The notes: a model not told the origin generated them from the sequence alone. 45,441 bases of DNA from Calidifonticultor sp964387355 (GCA_964387355.1 CAYLWJ010000061.1:1-45441), one strand, 5' to 3'; counted from the first letter of the stretch, positions 16,748-26,850 are shown. Made by a program: numbers and translations.

Positions 16748-18526
16748 TTAAACATTTCCAGCAAGCCAATTTCTAATAGCCTTTGCAGCTGCCTGCGGAT
16801 TCTCTGCTGCTTCGATAGTTACTACCTCTTTTAACTCTGGATACATTGTTTCATCCATTTTTGCTAAAACTTTTTTCCTAATCTCCATTATTTTTTTCTT
16901 TTTTTCTTCTTTGCTTAGCGCTTCTACACGAGGTGCAAAAAAGTTTGGTATTTTTTCATCACCAGAAGAAACGCTAGCAGTATCTTTTGCCTCTGAAAGT
17001 CCGCTATAAATTGAAGATGAACTTTCACCAGAAAGCATACCCAATTCAGTATCTATTTTTTCTAATAATCTCTTTCTGTCCTGTTCTGTTAAAATAGTCT
17101 TTTTTTTCAGTTTACCCATTGACCTTAGAGTTAAAAGTAAAAGCAAAATAACAATAAGTCCACCTGGAAGTGCAGTTTTAGCAATATCAGCCAATTTCAC
17201 AGTAAATGGTATTTTATCAACTGTTTCATCAGATAATAAATTTGAATCAGTATCTGCAAAATTTATTTTTTCTATAGATACAACATCACCCCTAGCTTTA
17301 TCTATACCTGCAGCAGCTATTATAACTTTTTCAATTGCATCCATTTTTTGTGCAGAAATATCAGAATTTAAAAAGACACCCACACTTAATCTTTTTATAT
17401 TTCCTGTTCCATATTTTACTTTTTCTATTATTCTTGATACCCCATATTCAGCTTGTTCCTCATTTCTGTTATATACATTTGACTCTGCATCTTTATTTGC
17501 CATAGATTCTTTATAACTTGGTATATTTTCATTTGCATCCTGTTCAACAACTGGGACGTTTGTATCAGTACCAGCCTTATCTCCAGATGCAGCATCGGAA
17601 ATATCTCTATTATAGGTTTCGCTTAAAACACTTTTCTTTAGAGCCACTCCTTGTCCTGTTTCACCTGGAAGAAATGTTTCACTTTCAGATTCTTTTAAAT
17701 CATTATTTATTTCCGCTTTAACACTAACAATTGCATTTCCAAGTCCAAAAACTTTAGCAAGCATTGAAGCAATTTTGTTTTCTAAATCATTTTCTATTTC
17801 TTGGGCTAATTTCTGCTGTTCAGAGGCTAGTTGACTGGAGGAATCTCCAACTGTGAGAAGATTACCAGCAGTATCAACTATAGTTATGCCATCTTCACTT
17901 AGATTTTTTACTGCATGCGCTACCAAATTTTTTATAGCAATAACACTTGTGTTGCCTATGCTTTTTCCTGGTTTTAATTTTAAAATAACAGAAGCACTTG
18001 CCCCTTTAGTCTCTTCTGTAAATAATTCATCTTGAGATAAAACCAAGTGTACCCTTGCTGATTCTACTTCTTCAATTTCTGAAATAGTCCTTGAAAGCTC
18101 TCCTTCAAGCGCACGCTGATAATTTACTTGTTGAGTAAAATCTGTCAAACCAAAAAATTGCTGATCAAATAATTCAAAACCGACTACAGAATTATTTGGT
18201 ATTCCAGCAGCAGCAAGAGCAATTCTTGCATTTGCCAAATCCGATTTTTTTACTTTTATAACATCACCGTTCTCTGATATTTGATATTCTATTTTTGATT
18301 CGTTAAGCTTTTCAATTATACTTGCTGAATCTGAGTAACTTAAATTATTAAATAAAACTACGTAATCAGGCTTATTTGCCCATTTACTTAGTGAGATAAG
18401 CCCAACAATTACAGCAAGCAATATTACTCCTAAACTTATTTTTTGAAATAAACTCAATGAAGAAAATAATTTTTTAAAACTTGAATCCTTAATTTGATTT
18501 TTAAATACTTGCAAATCAGCGCACAT
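16748..18526 (-). CDS. fliF: FliF, MS-ring protein
   Basis: The 592-residue protein has an N-terminal membrane helix (about residues 30-46), ring-building domains with YQRALEGELSRTISEIEEVE and ARVHLVLSQDELF, a second membrane helix (about 442-462) and a C-terminal FliG-binding tail ending IRNWLAGNV. It forms the inner-membrane MS ring on which the rod and export gate are built. Length and architecture are normal. The start is ATG at 18526, 164 bases after fliE. Confidence 0.96.
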   Translation of the reverse strand: MCADLQVFKNQIKDSSFKKLFSSLSLFQKISLGVILLAVIVGLISLSKWANKPDYVVLFNNLSYSDSASIIEKLNESKIEYQISENGDVIKVKKSDLANARIALAAAGIPNNSVVGFELFDQQFFGLTDFTQQVNYQRALEGELSRTISEIEEVESARVHLVLSQDELFTEETKGASASVILKLKPGKSIGNTSVIAIKNLVAHAVKNLSEDGITIVDTAGNLLTVGDSSSQLASEQQKLAQEIENDLENKIASMLAKVFGLGNAIVSVKAEINNDLKESESETFLPGETGQGVALKKSVLSETYNRDISDAASGDKAGTDTNVPVVEQDANENIPSYKESMANKDAESNVYNRNEEQAEYGVSRIIEKVKYGTGNIKRLSVGVFLNSDISAQKMDAIEKVIIAAAGIDKARGDVVSIEKINFADTDSNLLSDETVDKIPFTVKLADIAKTALPGGLIVILLLLLTLRSMGKLKKKTILTEQDRKRLLEKIDTELGMLSGESSSSIYSGLSEAKDTASVSSGDEKIPNFFAPRVEALSKEEKKKKIMEIRKKVLAKMDETMYPELKEVVTIEAAENPQAAAKAIRNWLAGNV

Positions 18527-18690
18527 TAAATTATTTCCCTCTCTCTTTTAATAAATTAAAAAATTGAAAAATTATTTTTTATTACTTTGGCAATATTGAC
18601 AAATATAAAATTATTTTATGAATTCAATTAATTATTTAAAACTACCCGTCTTATTGCCTAGAATTAATTTATATTTCCAAGATTATGTTC

Positions 18691-19020
18691 CTATATAGAC
18701 ATTCTTGTTATTTCATTATATGCCTCAATAAGCTTATTTCTAATTTGTAGCGTTAACTGCATAGATATTTCAGCTTTAACCATTGAAATAATTGCCTCTG
18801 TCGGGTCTGAACCACCTTCAGTTATAGCACTTTTTATTTTTTCATCAGCTTCATTTTGAATTTTTTGGACTGACTCAAGACCTTTTTTAATACTATTTAC
18901 AAAATCATTTTTTTCTTCTGTAATGCTATTAATACTTTCAGGTTTAAACTGACTTTTAATGTTTTCAACCTGTTTTAAGCTTCCAACACCTGCTATATTT
19001 CCAATACTTGATACCTCCAT
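18691..19020 (-). CDS. fliE: FliE, MS-ring/rod junction protein
   Basis: The 109-residue protein is of standard FliE length, with a polar N-terminus and the conserved helical C-terminus (AIISMVKAEISMQLTLQIRN). FliE connects the MS ring to the rod and is an early export substrate. It is the third gene of the flgB-flgC-fliE start of the operon and has an AGGTGATTTT ribosome binding region. Confidence 0.93.
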   Translation of the reverse strand: MEVSSIGNIAGVGSLKQVENIKSQFKPESINSITEEKNDFVNSIKKGLESVQKIQNEADEKIKSAITEGGSDPTEAIISMVKAEISMQLTLQIRNKLIEAYNEITRMSI

Positions 19021-19104
19021 AAAATCACCTCCAGCTTAACTAAATTGTTAAGCTATAATATTTTTAAGATTATTTAAGCTATTTATACCTTTTATATGAC
19101 CTTT

Positions 19105-19539
19105 TTATACATTAGCTAAATTGATAGTTTTTTTAATCATGGATTTAGTAGCATCAATTGCAGTTACATTTGCTTCATATGCTCTTGATGCAGATATCAT
19201 ATCAACCATTTCATTTAAAACATTAACATTAGACATTTTAACAAAGCCATTCTCATCAGCCATTGGGTTTGAAGGATCGTATTTTACTGTCGGTTGTGAA
19301 TTATCCTCTACTATACCAACAACCTTAACACCTTGAATTTTTAAATTTTCTTGTAGTGTTAAGCTAAACTTATTATCAGAAATAGGCTCTAATATTACAG
19401 CTTTACGTTTAAAAGGCTCGCTATTTGCCGGACTTACAGTGTTTGCATTTGCTATGTTATTTGCGATAACATTCATTCTTAATCTTTCTGCGCTAAGCCC
19501 TGTTGCACTTATTTCTAAACTTTTAAAAAGTGATGACAT
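19105..19539 (-). CDS. flgC: FlgC, proximal rod protein
   Basis: The 144-residue protein has the FlgC N-terminus (SLEISATGLSAERLRMNVIA, then NNIANANT) and the C-terminal signature (NVNVLNEMVDMISASRAYEA). FlgC forms part of the rod. Its start is 2 bases after the flgB stop, so the two are probably translationally coupled. Confidence 0.96.
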   Translation of the reverse strand: MSSLFKSLEISATGLSAERLRMNVIANNIANANTVSPANSEPFKRKAVILEPISDNKFSLTLQENLKIQGVKVVGIVEDNSQPTVKYDPSNPMADENGFVKMSNVNVLNEMVDMISASRAYEANVTAIDATKSMIKKTINLANV

Positions 19540-19541
19540 AT

Positions 19542-19937
19542 TTATTTTCTCCCTTCATTTACAACTGACTTAATAATGCTGAATTTTTTTGCAAGAAGTG
19601 TAACATAATACTCATACTCTAAAGAATTTTTTGCTAGTATTGACATTTCTTTATCAATATCAACGTTATTGCCATCATTTCTAATTGATGTTGATTGTTC
19701 AGTTATTATACTTGGATTAAAATTTTTAAGCTGATTTTCAAATTTTACTTTATCTTGGTTAAAAGAGTTGCTAAATATGTTTGATAGTTCATTTTTAAAA
19801 CTTACATCAACCCTTTTATAGCCAGGAGTATTTACATTAGAAATATTATTTAAAATTGCTTGATGTCTAATTGAACTAGAATGGATTGCTTTTTCTAAAC
19901 CTAAAGTAATTGGATTATCAATTATATTATCAGTCAT
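19542..19937 (-). CDS. flgB: FlgB, proximal rod protein
   Basis: The 131-residue protein has the FlgB signature (RHQAILNNISNVNTPGYKR) and a C-terminal helix ending the short rod protein (NSLEYEYYVTLLAKKFSIIK). It is the first gene of the large rod-export-hook operon. An AAGGAG ribosome binding site precedes the ATG. The upstream 448 bases have no gene and contain a double hairpin about 100 bases before the start. Confidence 0.95.
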   Translation of the reverse strand: MTDNIIDNPITLGLEKAIHSSSIRHQAILNNISNVNTPGYKRVDVSFKNELSNIFSNSFNQDKVKFENQLKNFNPSIITEQSTSIRNDGNNVDIDKEMSILAKNSLEYEYYVTLLAKKFSIIKSVVNEGRK

Positions 19938-20030
19938 AATTTTTAACTCCTTTTATAATGTCTTTTATGAAAAAATTTTTTTCCAATCCTTTGCCTGCTT
20001 TTACTAAATTTAATTTAAGCTATAATTAAA

Positions 20031-20065
20031 ATAAAAAAGGACGAATGCATAATGCAAACGTCCTT
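20031..20065 (-). terminator. Intrinsic terminator or attenuator upstream of flgB
   Basis: AAGGACG (20037-20043) pairs with CGTCCTT (20059-20065). The 15-base loop contains an inner TGCA/TGCA stem separated by a symmetric AA/AA internal loop. On the minus strand the stem is followed by a T-rich stretch (TTTTATTTT), as in a rho-independent terminator. It may end the transcript from 20386, or act within the flgB leader. Confidence 0.65.
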
Positions 20066-20067
20066 CC

Positions 20068-20089
20068 TTGGACAACTATTTTAGTCCAA
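20068..20089. other. Second stem-loop adjoining the flgB-upstream terminator
   Basis: TTGGAC (20068-20073) pairs with GTCCAA (20084-20089) around a 10-base loop. Its GTCC arm could instead pair with the GGAC arm of the neighbouring terminator, so the two hairpins can form alternative structures. Confidence 0.5.
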
Positions 20090-20385
20090 TTACTTATTTA
20101 ATTTTCAACTAATTATTTAAAGAAATAAAAATTTGTATTATTTAATTTTAATAAATATAGTATAAACTTTTTTATATATATGTATTTATAGATATCTCTA
20201 TTTATTAATTCGACAAATTTTATTAATTTCTTTAATTTTTATATTATTTATTTAATTAATTATTTTGATAATATAAAAAATAATATAAGTTTTTATTTGT
20301 TTAATTTGATTAACCCAGACATATAAAGATATACAAATAATGTATTATTTAATTAAAACAATTAAAAAAATTAATTTTGATTGAA

Positions 20386-21808
20386 TTATTTTTTTATAGC
20401 CTCAATAAGATATTGATAAACCTGCATTTGGTCAAAAATATCATTATTTATACCATAAATATTTTTCAAATTTAGTAATAAATTTTCTTCTTCAGCAGAT
20501 ATTGGTAACACTGATTTTGAAATCCTTCTAACTTTGTATCCAGCATTATTAAATAATTCTAATATTTCCTTTAATGTAAAAAACCTTAAATGTGTTTTAT
20601 CTAAAATACCTGCTTGAGTATAAGTCCAACTGCCATTAAAAAGCTGATTAATTACAGATATATGCATTACATTTGGAACACTGCATAATACAAAGCCATC
20701 ATCTCTTAAAAAGCTCTTTAACTTATACATAAGGCTCCATGGGTCTTTTAAATGTTCTAAGATATCACCAAGAATAATATAGTTAAAAAAATTATTTGGA
20801 TATTCAAGATCAGTATTCTCAATATCTTTAGATATTATATTTGCAAATTTGGCAGCAATTTTAGCAGCAGAATCGTTAAGTTCAATACCATAAAGGTTTG
20901 CATTTTTGCACATATTTTTTATTTTTAATAAAGTAGCGCCACAAGCACAACCAACATCTAAAAAGTTTAACCCACCATTTATATTATTTAAATCTAAAGG
21001 CAAAAAACTTAATAAATCATATCTAATAAATAAAGAGTAATCCCTGTTAAACCCCCATTTTTTTTCAAATTTTAAACTATTTCTTTTTAAAATTTCTAAA
21101 AATTTTTTTTGACTTTCTAAATCATTGCTAAAAGTTTTGCTACCATGATGATGAATAAATGTGTCTCTACATAAAATTAATTTATAACCAGCACAAAAAA
21201 TTCTTAGGGAAAGGTCATCATCTTCATAATTACCAGGAGAGAAATCTTCATCAAAATAGCCAATTTGTTCTAAAACATCCCTTCTTACTAACATGCAAAA
21301 ACCAATTAAGTTTATTCTTTCTTCCCATAAATTTTTATCTGAAATATTAAACTGACGTGCAAATATCTGCATTTCTTCAATATTGCTATACGTTGTTTTT
21401 ATAGCTTGGTAGTTTGAACAATAATTAGTCACTGGGCCAACTGCACCTATATTTTCAGAACTGTTTAGACAGATTAATAAGTTGGTTAACCAATTAGTAG
21501 TTACAATTGTATCATTATTTAAAAAGTATATTATCAAATGAAGAGGCAACAATCCCTTGGTTACAGCCTTTAGGAAAGCCAAGATTTTCTTTATTTTCTA
21601 TTAGTTTTATTTGAATTGATTTATGATTTTCAATAAAATTTTTAACATAATAAACAGTTTCATCAGTTGAACCATTATCTACAATAATTATTTCATATAA
21701 ATCCTTTGGGGTATAAAGAATTATAGAATCAAGACATTGCTTTGTATATTCTAAATTATTGTAGGTAACAATAACTATACTGACTTTACTTATTTTTGGG
21801 CTACTCAT
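20386..21808 (-). pseudogene. Frameshifted glycosyltransferase-methyltransferase fusion
   Basis: Two overlapping frames together encode one protein of about 470 residues. The first (21808-21515) gives a family 2 glycosyltransferase start (VSIVIVTYNNLEYTKQCLDS, IIIVDNGSTDET). The second, continuing to 20386, resumes exactly at the LNND metal-binding motif, completes the glycosyltransferase and adds a SAM methyltransferase domain (FLDVGCACGATL, ILGDILEHLKDPW). The break lies at a run of five As (21521-21525). Removing one base restores a continuous frame. It may be a true pseudogene, a phase-variable gene or a sequencing error. Position downstream of fliS suggests surface or flagellin glycan modification. 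Confidence 0.8.
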
Positions 21809-21844
21809 TTTTTTATAAATTGTTCTTTTATAAATTTAATAGAT

Positions 21845-22231
21845 TTAAAGTTTTTTGTCATACATTGGCGGGTTAATTGTTTTATCAAAGTTAAAACTCA
21901 AATTAGTATTATATATATTATGTAGCTTCCTATTTAAATTTATTTTTTGTTTGTCAAAAATTAAATTATTTAAATTTGTTTTAAGTATCTCATTATTTTC
22001 TTTTTCTATTGAATATATTTCTATAAATAACTTTTTCAGATTATCTTTTAACTGATCATCAAAATATTTACTTTCCATTAATTTTCTAATTTCAGTGTCT
22101 AAAACATTTACAACTCTTTTCTTTTCAATATCTAAGCTGTTATATCTTTCTATATCATCTCTATATAACTCTTTTTTCTGTTCCAAAGTTATTTTTTTTA
22201 AATTAAATAATTCTCTCAAAACTGTTTTCAT
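21845..22231 (-). CDS. Small FliT/FlgN-like coiled-coil protein, possible export chaperone
   Basis: The 128-residue protein is helical and highly charged. The C-terminal part (KLHNIYNTNLSFNFDKTINP, then PMYDKKL) resembles the tail of FlgN/FliT-type flagellar chaperones, which often end with a Tyr-rich stretch and a DKK-like motif. No catalytic residues are visible. Its place right after fliD-fliS is where FliT usually lies, which supports a role in binding FliD or FlhA/FliJ. The family assignment is tentative. Confidence 0.55.
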   Translation of the reverse strand: MKTVLRELFNLKKITLEQKKELYRDDIERYNSLDIEKKRVVNVLDTEIRKLMESKYFDDQLKDNLKKLFIEIYSIEKENNEILKTNLNNLIFDKQKINLNRKLHNIYNTNLSFNFDKTINPPMYDKKL

Positions 22232-22346
22232 ACTTTCTTACTTTTATAATTTTATGCTTTTATAATTTTAATTTTTATAATTAATTTTTATATTTAAAAA
22301 ACTTAATGTGCCTTAATAATAAAAAAATTAAACAAACTTGCTTTTT

Positions 22347-22724
22347 TTACAGCCTTTTATCCCTGATTTCAACCCATGCAGATTTTAAATTTAATAACAT
22401 TTCTTTAACTTCTAAAAAAGGCTGTTTATCTTTTTTAGCATTACCAATAACTAATCTGAATATTAAAAAATTATATATATCAAATAAATTTTTAGCAATT
22501 TCACCACCTTTTTCCATATCTAAAGCAAAAATTAGTTCTCTAAGCAGAGCTTGTGCTTTAATGCTATTTGTATGCACACCTTCAAAATTATTGATATCGA
22601 TATTCATTAAACACCTTTCAATAAAACTAATAATACCGTCATAAGCTAAAATTATTAATTCTAGTTTGCTACAACTTTTAATTTTTACTTCATTATATTG
22701 TTGATATGGTGTTTTTACTGTCAT
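22347..22724 (-). CDS. fliS: FliS, flagellin export chaperone
   Basis: The 125-residue protein has the FliS start (YQQYNEVKIKSCSKLELIIL then AYDGII) and the helical bundle region with VHTNSIKAQALLRELIFALD. FliS keeps flagellin unfolded before export. Start at 22724 is ATG. It follows fliD by 81 bases, the usual neighbour. Confidence 0.94.
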   Translation of the reverse strand: MTVKTPYQQYNEVKIKSCSKLELIILAYDGIISFIERCLMNIDINNFEGVHTNSIKAQALLRELIFALDMEKGGEIAKNLFDIYNFLIFRLVIGNAKKDKQPFLEVKEMLLNLKSAWVEIRDKRL

Positions 22725-22805
22725 CTTATTTCCTTATATTTTATTTCTTTACACCTTAAAAAAATTTAACAAATCTTTCTTAAAAAATATTAATAAATCT
22801 AAATA

Positions 22806-24206
22806 TTAACGCCATGAACTAATTATCAACTGAAGCCAATTAAGTTGATTACCTGAAGAGAAAAAAGCAGACTCCATATTTACATATTTATTTTGCAATG
22901 CTTTTTCTCTAAGTTCCAGTCTTTTACTTATGCTATCAATTCTATCTTGGAGCATTTTTATTTCTGTTTCAATCGATTTGGATTTCTCACTAAAAATTCC
23001 GTCTGAACTTTTTGTAAGATTGTATAAATAGTCATTTAGCCTTACAGCAATACCATAATCATTTGGGTTTAAATTTTCAACGCCATAGTTTTTTGTAAAT
23101 ACGTCAATCACCCCTTGAAAATTTGTATTTAGAGCTTCATTTAATTTAGCATCGTCTACTTTAAGCTTTCCCATAAGCATAGATGTATTGTCACCAGTAG
23201 TTGAATATTGATACTTTGTAATACCTATTTCACTTAGCTCATTTAAATCTTCACTTAGACCATTTACATTTTCAATAATAATCGAATTTAAGCTGCTTTT
23301 AATGTTGTTCAGCATGGAATCACCATTTAGCAATCCTTGGTACTTTTCACTTTGGGTTTTAATAGGATAAATTCTTTTTTCAGTAATTTTAGTATGTATT
23401 AAATCTATAGTACTGTTATACTGGTCAACAAAACTTTTTATTTTACTGCTAATAGATGCTAAGTTCTTACTAATTTTAATTTCAGTTGAACCTGTTTTTA
23501 TTATTTCCAAAGAACCACTGTCAAAAACATTAGAAATTAAATTAGATGATGATGTAATTACCTGACCATCAACAGTTACAGAAGCATCCGATGCTTCTAA
23601 AAAGACATTTTTAATTGTTAAGTCGTTATTTAATATTCCTAGGTCAATTAATATGTTATTATCATCAACTAAACTTATTTGATTTGCTGAACCTGTGTTA
23701 ATACTTTGCAAACGCAAAACGTTATCAACTATATTTGCTCTAACATTTATATTTTGAGCATTGTTAATTTTATCACGGATTGTTGTTAAAGAATCTTCAC
23801 TGCTAATTTCAATATCTATGCCATTTATTTTAATTGTTCCACTATTAAGATTTAATGCCTCGGTTGACGAACTTTGTTTATCAGATCCAATGGTATGAGC
23901 TTTTGCAACATTATTTACTGTAATATTATATTTGCCCTCAATAGTATTAGAATTTGTATTAAAAATTACAATATCACTTTGTGAATAGCTAACATTAAAA
24001 ACATTAAAGCTAGAACTTTTTGAAAGATCGGACGCTAAATTTTTGAGATTTTTAAGCCTATTTAATACATCGTTGTAAATTTCTTTTTTCTTATTTAATA
24101 GATCTTTTTTTTCTTCAATATTTTTAATAGGTTTTCTTTCAACTGCTAATAAAGAATTTATTAATTCAGCCGTATCAATATTGCTAAATAACCCTGAAAC
24201 CTGCAT
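22806..24206 (-). CDS. fliD: FliD, filament cap protein
   Basis: The 466-residue protein has the FliD N-terminal signature (GLFSNIDTAELINSLLAVER then KPI) and the C-terminal coiled region with IETEIKMLQDRIDSISKRLE and LRKALQNKY-like residues (LREKALQNKYVNMESAF). FliD caps the filament and guides flagellin folding. Middle domains are variable as usual. A strong AGAAAGGGGG ribosome binding site precedes the ATG, and the gap to the TPR glycosyltransferase gene is 14 bases, so they are likely cotranscribed. Confidence 0.94.
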   Translation of the reverse strand: MQVSGLFSNIDTAELINSLLAVERKPIKNIEEKKDLLNKKKEIYNDVLNRLKNLKNLASDLSKSSSFNVFNVSYSQSDIVIFNTNSNTIEGKYNITVNNVAKAHTIGSDKQSSSTEALNLNSGTIKINGIDIEISSEDSLTTIRDKINNAQNINVRANIVDNVLRLQSINTGSANQISLVDDNNILIDLGILNNDLTIKNVFLEASDASVTVDGQVITSSSNLISNVFDSGSLEIIKTGSTEIKISKNLASISSKIKSFVDQYNSTIDLIHTKITEKRIYPIKTQSEKYQGLLNGDSMLNNIKSSLNSIIIENVNGLSEDLNELSEIGITKYQYSTTGDNTSMLMGKLKVDDAKLNEALNTNFQGVIDVFTKNYGVENLNPNDYGIAVRLNDYLYNLTKSSDGIFSEKSKSIETEIKMLQDRIDSISKRLELREKALQNKYVNMESAFFSSGNQLNWLQLIISSWR

Positions 24207-24220
24207 ATAAACCCCCTTTC

Positions 24221-26734
24221 TTAATTTTTTATATCATAGCTATTTAAATTGCTTGAATTATTTAATGAATGTTTCAGCATAATAGATGCCAAGCCAGCTT
24301 TTGCTCTAAAATTATTTTTATCTAATTCAAGCGCCAGCTTGTAAAAATTAAGTGCTTCATCATCAATTTCTAATCTTTTTAAGCTATTTGCTAAATTAAT
24401 ATAATAATCTACTTTTTTATTATCCAAATTAATTGCTTTTGTAAAATAAAGAGCTGAATTTAAAAAATCACTTAAAGCAAAATAACAAAGTCCAGTAATA
24501 TTGTATATTTCTGGATCATCAATTCCAGATGAAATAAATTTTAAAGATTTTTTTATAGCATCTTCAAAGTTATTAGTTAGATATAGTGTGTGTAATAAAT
24601 AGTATTTATTTTCAATATTGCTATTTTCTTTATCTAACAGCTCTGCATATGAAAAAGTTTCAAATGCGTTTAAATATTCCTTTTTAAATAAATAAATTTT
24701 TCCTAAATTAACATATGTCTCGACACAATCTGGATAAATTTCCTTTGCTCTTTTAAATAAAGCTATTGCTTCATCAATTTTAGCTAGCCCCATTTTTGCA
24801 GTTGCTAAATTATGTAAAACCTGCCAATTGTCTTGACAAATATTAGATAATTTTTCAAAAATATTTTCCGCTTTAATATAATCTTTTAAGCATAAATTTG
24901 AATAACCCCATTTATTTAATGAATCCCTATCTGATTTATTATCTTTACTAAAATAATTTGAATAAAATTTATCAGCCTGTGTGTAATCTTTTTGTTCAAA
25001 ATAAAAATTAGCTTTAAAGAGATTTTCCTTTTCTTTAAGACTTTTTTCATAATTTTCGAATATTTCCTTATCTTCAAAATTATCTTTTTGAGTTTCTAGA
25101 AATCTTTTAGCAATTCCAGTAAAACCTAAATTATTTAATTTAGTATAAATGCTAAAAATTATTTGCAAAGAATATTTAACATTTTTAACTATATCTATTA
25201 ATCTTGAAAGCAAACTAATCTTATTTGCTTCATAATAAGCTGCAATTAAATTTAAAACTATTTCACCTGAGTATTTATTAATTTTAAAACCTTTCCTTAA
25301 ATTTTTTATTGCTAGCTTATAATTTTTTAAATTCAAGTAGCAAAGCCCTAACATATTTAAGGTTTTCCATGACCTTATAGCTAAATCTAAAGTTCCTCCT
25401 AATATTTTATTTTCCAAGTTATCCTGCAAAATTTTATTAAGGTTTATAATGGCATTTTTGTAGTCTCCTAAATAATATTGTGCTAATCCCTTATTAAATA
25501 AAGCCTCAGTAAAGTTTTTATTTATTTCTAGAGCTTTATTTGCAGCAAGTATCGCTTCATTATAATTACCAAGCTGTATATATGTTGAAGACAAGGCTGC
25601 AAGACCAAAAATATAAAAAGGATCATAATTGTTTTTATTATTTTGCTTTTCCTGAAGCAATAAAAAATTTTCAACAGCCTTTTCAAATAAGCCCATATTT
25701 TTATACTGTATGCCTAAATTGTAATAGTTAAAACTATTATTTGGGTCTTCATCAACTGCCCTTAATAATAAATTAAGATTTCTATTTAATTTACCTTTTC
25801 TGTCAATTTCACTTTGTAAATAACCACTATGATAAACTGTTACATCTGCAAAGTAACTAACAGGCTTAATTTTTTCATCTAAAAATATCAAATTTTCATG
25901 TATTTTGCCTGTAAACCTGTAATTAGGGTTATTTGTCCAAATTCTTGTAAAATAATGCTCAACAGAGTAATTTCTCTCTAGTTCATTATTAGTAAAGTTT
26001 ATAATTTTTACAAAATATGAATGCGGATAAGAAGGTTTTTTTAAACTTTTAAAAAATTTTAAGCTATCTTTATCTAAATATTCATCAGCATCTAAAAATA
26101 AAATATAATCACATGTTGCATTTTCAATGGATTTATTGCGTGCTGAAGAAAAATCATTATCCCATTTATGAAAAATAATTTTTGCGTTATAATCTTCAGC
26201 AATTTTAATTGTATTATCAGTAGAACCTGTATCTACTATTACTATCTCTGAAACTATATCTTTTACGCTATTAAGACATCTGGCAAGATTACTTTCCTCA
26301 TTTTTAACAATCATACAAAGTGAAACTGTAGCCTTCTCAATATTATCAAACAATGTTAAAAGATATTCTAAACCTTTCGTATTTTTGGCAATTTTTTTGT
26401 TTATTTTTAATTGATTTTCTAAATGGCTTTTAACTTTTGCTAAATTCTGTATAGCCTGATTATCATTATCTTTTAAAATAATTAGCTTATTTAAAAATGC
26501 AAGAGCAATATCAAATTCTTTTAAATTTATTAAAGAAAAAATCATCAAATTTAAAATTTCTGTATTATATTTTCCTAATTTAAGTAAAAAATCATAACTT
26601 AACTTCAATATCTCTTCATATTTTTCATTTTTAATAAGTGAGTCTATTTTTTCTTTAAAATGATCTATATTAATATCACAATAATTTTCTTCTTTATTAA
26701 AATTTTTAAAATTATCTTTTTTTTCAATAACCAA
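24221..26734 (-). CDS. TPR-containing family 2 glycosyltransferase, probable flagellin glycosylation
   Basis: The 837-residue protein begins with a TPR-like helical segment (residues ~25-110). A SunS-like family 2 glycosyltransferase domain follows (VSLCMIVKNEESNLARCLNS, DTGSTD at 168-173, the DADE metal-binding motif at 215-218). From about 330 to the end it carries many TPR repeats. The domain order of a small GT2 followed by a TPR array is known in peptide or protein glycosyltransferases. It lies between fliC and fliD and runs into fliD, so flagellin or cap glycosylation is likely but inferred. Start is TTG (26732-26734) with a strong AAGGAG site. Confidence 0.85.
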   Translation of the reverse strand: MVIEKKDNFKNFNKEENYCDINIDHFKEKIDSLIKNEKYEEILKLSYDFLLKLGKYNTEILNLMIFSLINLKEFDIALAFLNKLIILKDNDNQAIQNLAKVKSHLENQLKINKKIAKNTKGLEYLLTLFDNIEKATVSLCMIVKNEESNLARCLNSVKDIVSEIVIVDTGSTDNTIKIAEDYNAKIIFHKWDNDFSSARNKSIENATCDYILFLDADEYLDKDSLKFFKSLKKPSYPHSYFVKIINFTNNELERNYSVEHYFTRIWTNNPNYRFTGKIHENLIFLDEKIKPVSYFADVTVYHSGYLQSEIDRKGKLNRNLNLLLRAVDEDPNNSFNYYNLGIQYKNMGLFEKAVENFLLLQEKQNNKNNYDPFYIFGLAALSSTYIQLGNYNEAILAANKALEINKNFTEALFNKGLAQYYLGDYKNAIINLNKILQDNLENKILGGTLDLAIRSWKTLNMLGLCYLNLKNYKLAIKNLRKGFKINKYSGEIVLNLIAAYYEANKISLLSRLIDIVKNVKYSLQIIFSIYTKLNNLGFTGIAKRFLETQKDNFEDKEIFENYEKSLKEKENLFKANFYFEQKDYTQADKFYSNYFSKDNKSDRDSLNKWGYSNLCLKDYIKAENIFEKLSNICQDNWQVLHNLATAKMGLAKIDEAIALFKRAKEIYPDCVETYVNLGKIYLFKKEYLNAFETFSYAELLDKENSNIENKYYLLHTLYLTNNFEDAIKKSLKFISSGIDDPEIYNITGLCYFALSDFLNSALYFTKAINLDNKKVDYYINLANSLKRLEIDDEALNFYKLALELDKNNFRAKAGLASIMLKHSLNNSSNLNSYDIKN

Positions 26735-26850
26735 TTAACTCTCCTTTTTATTAATTTTTAAAAATATATTTAAAAAGATTGTGTCTTAATTTTTTATCTT
26801 AAGTTTATCATTAGTCAAGTAATTTATAATAATGTTTATAAAAGGTGTTT

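Larger units (their letters stand above)
19938..20385. other. Gene-free AT-rich region before flgB
   Basis: No credible gene is seen on either strand. The only clear structures are the two adjacent stem-loops at 20037-20089. Bases 20090-20385 are almost pure A and T with no hairpin or confident promoter; many weak -10-like sequences are expected by chance. Confidence 0.7.

Noticed and set aside
19938..20036. A sigma54 promoter before flgB
   Set aside because: No GG-N10-GC pair with the expected flanking bases could be seen in the minus-strand sequence.
20386..21582. A separate 398-residue gene starting at 21582
   Set aside because: Its first ~20 residues are out-of-frame sequence of the upstream glycosyltransferase; homology resumes only after the A5 run, so it is the second part of a frameshifted gene.
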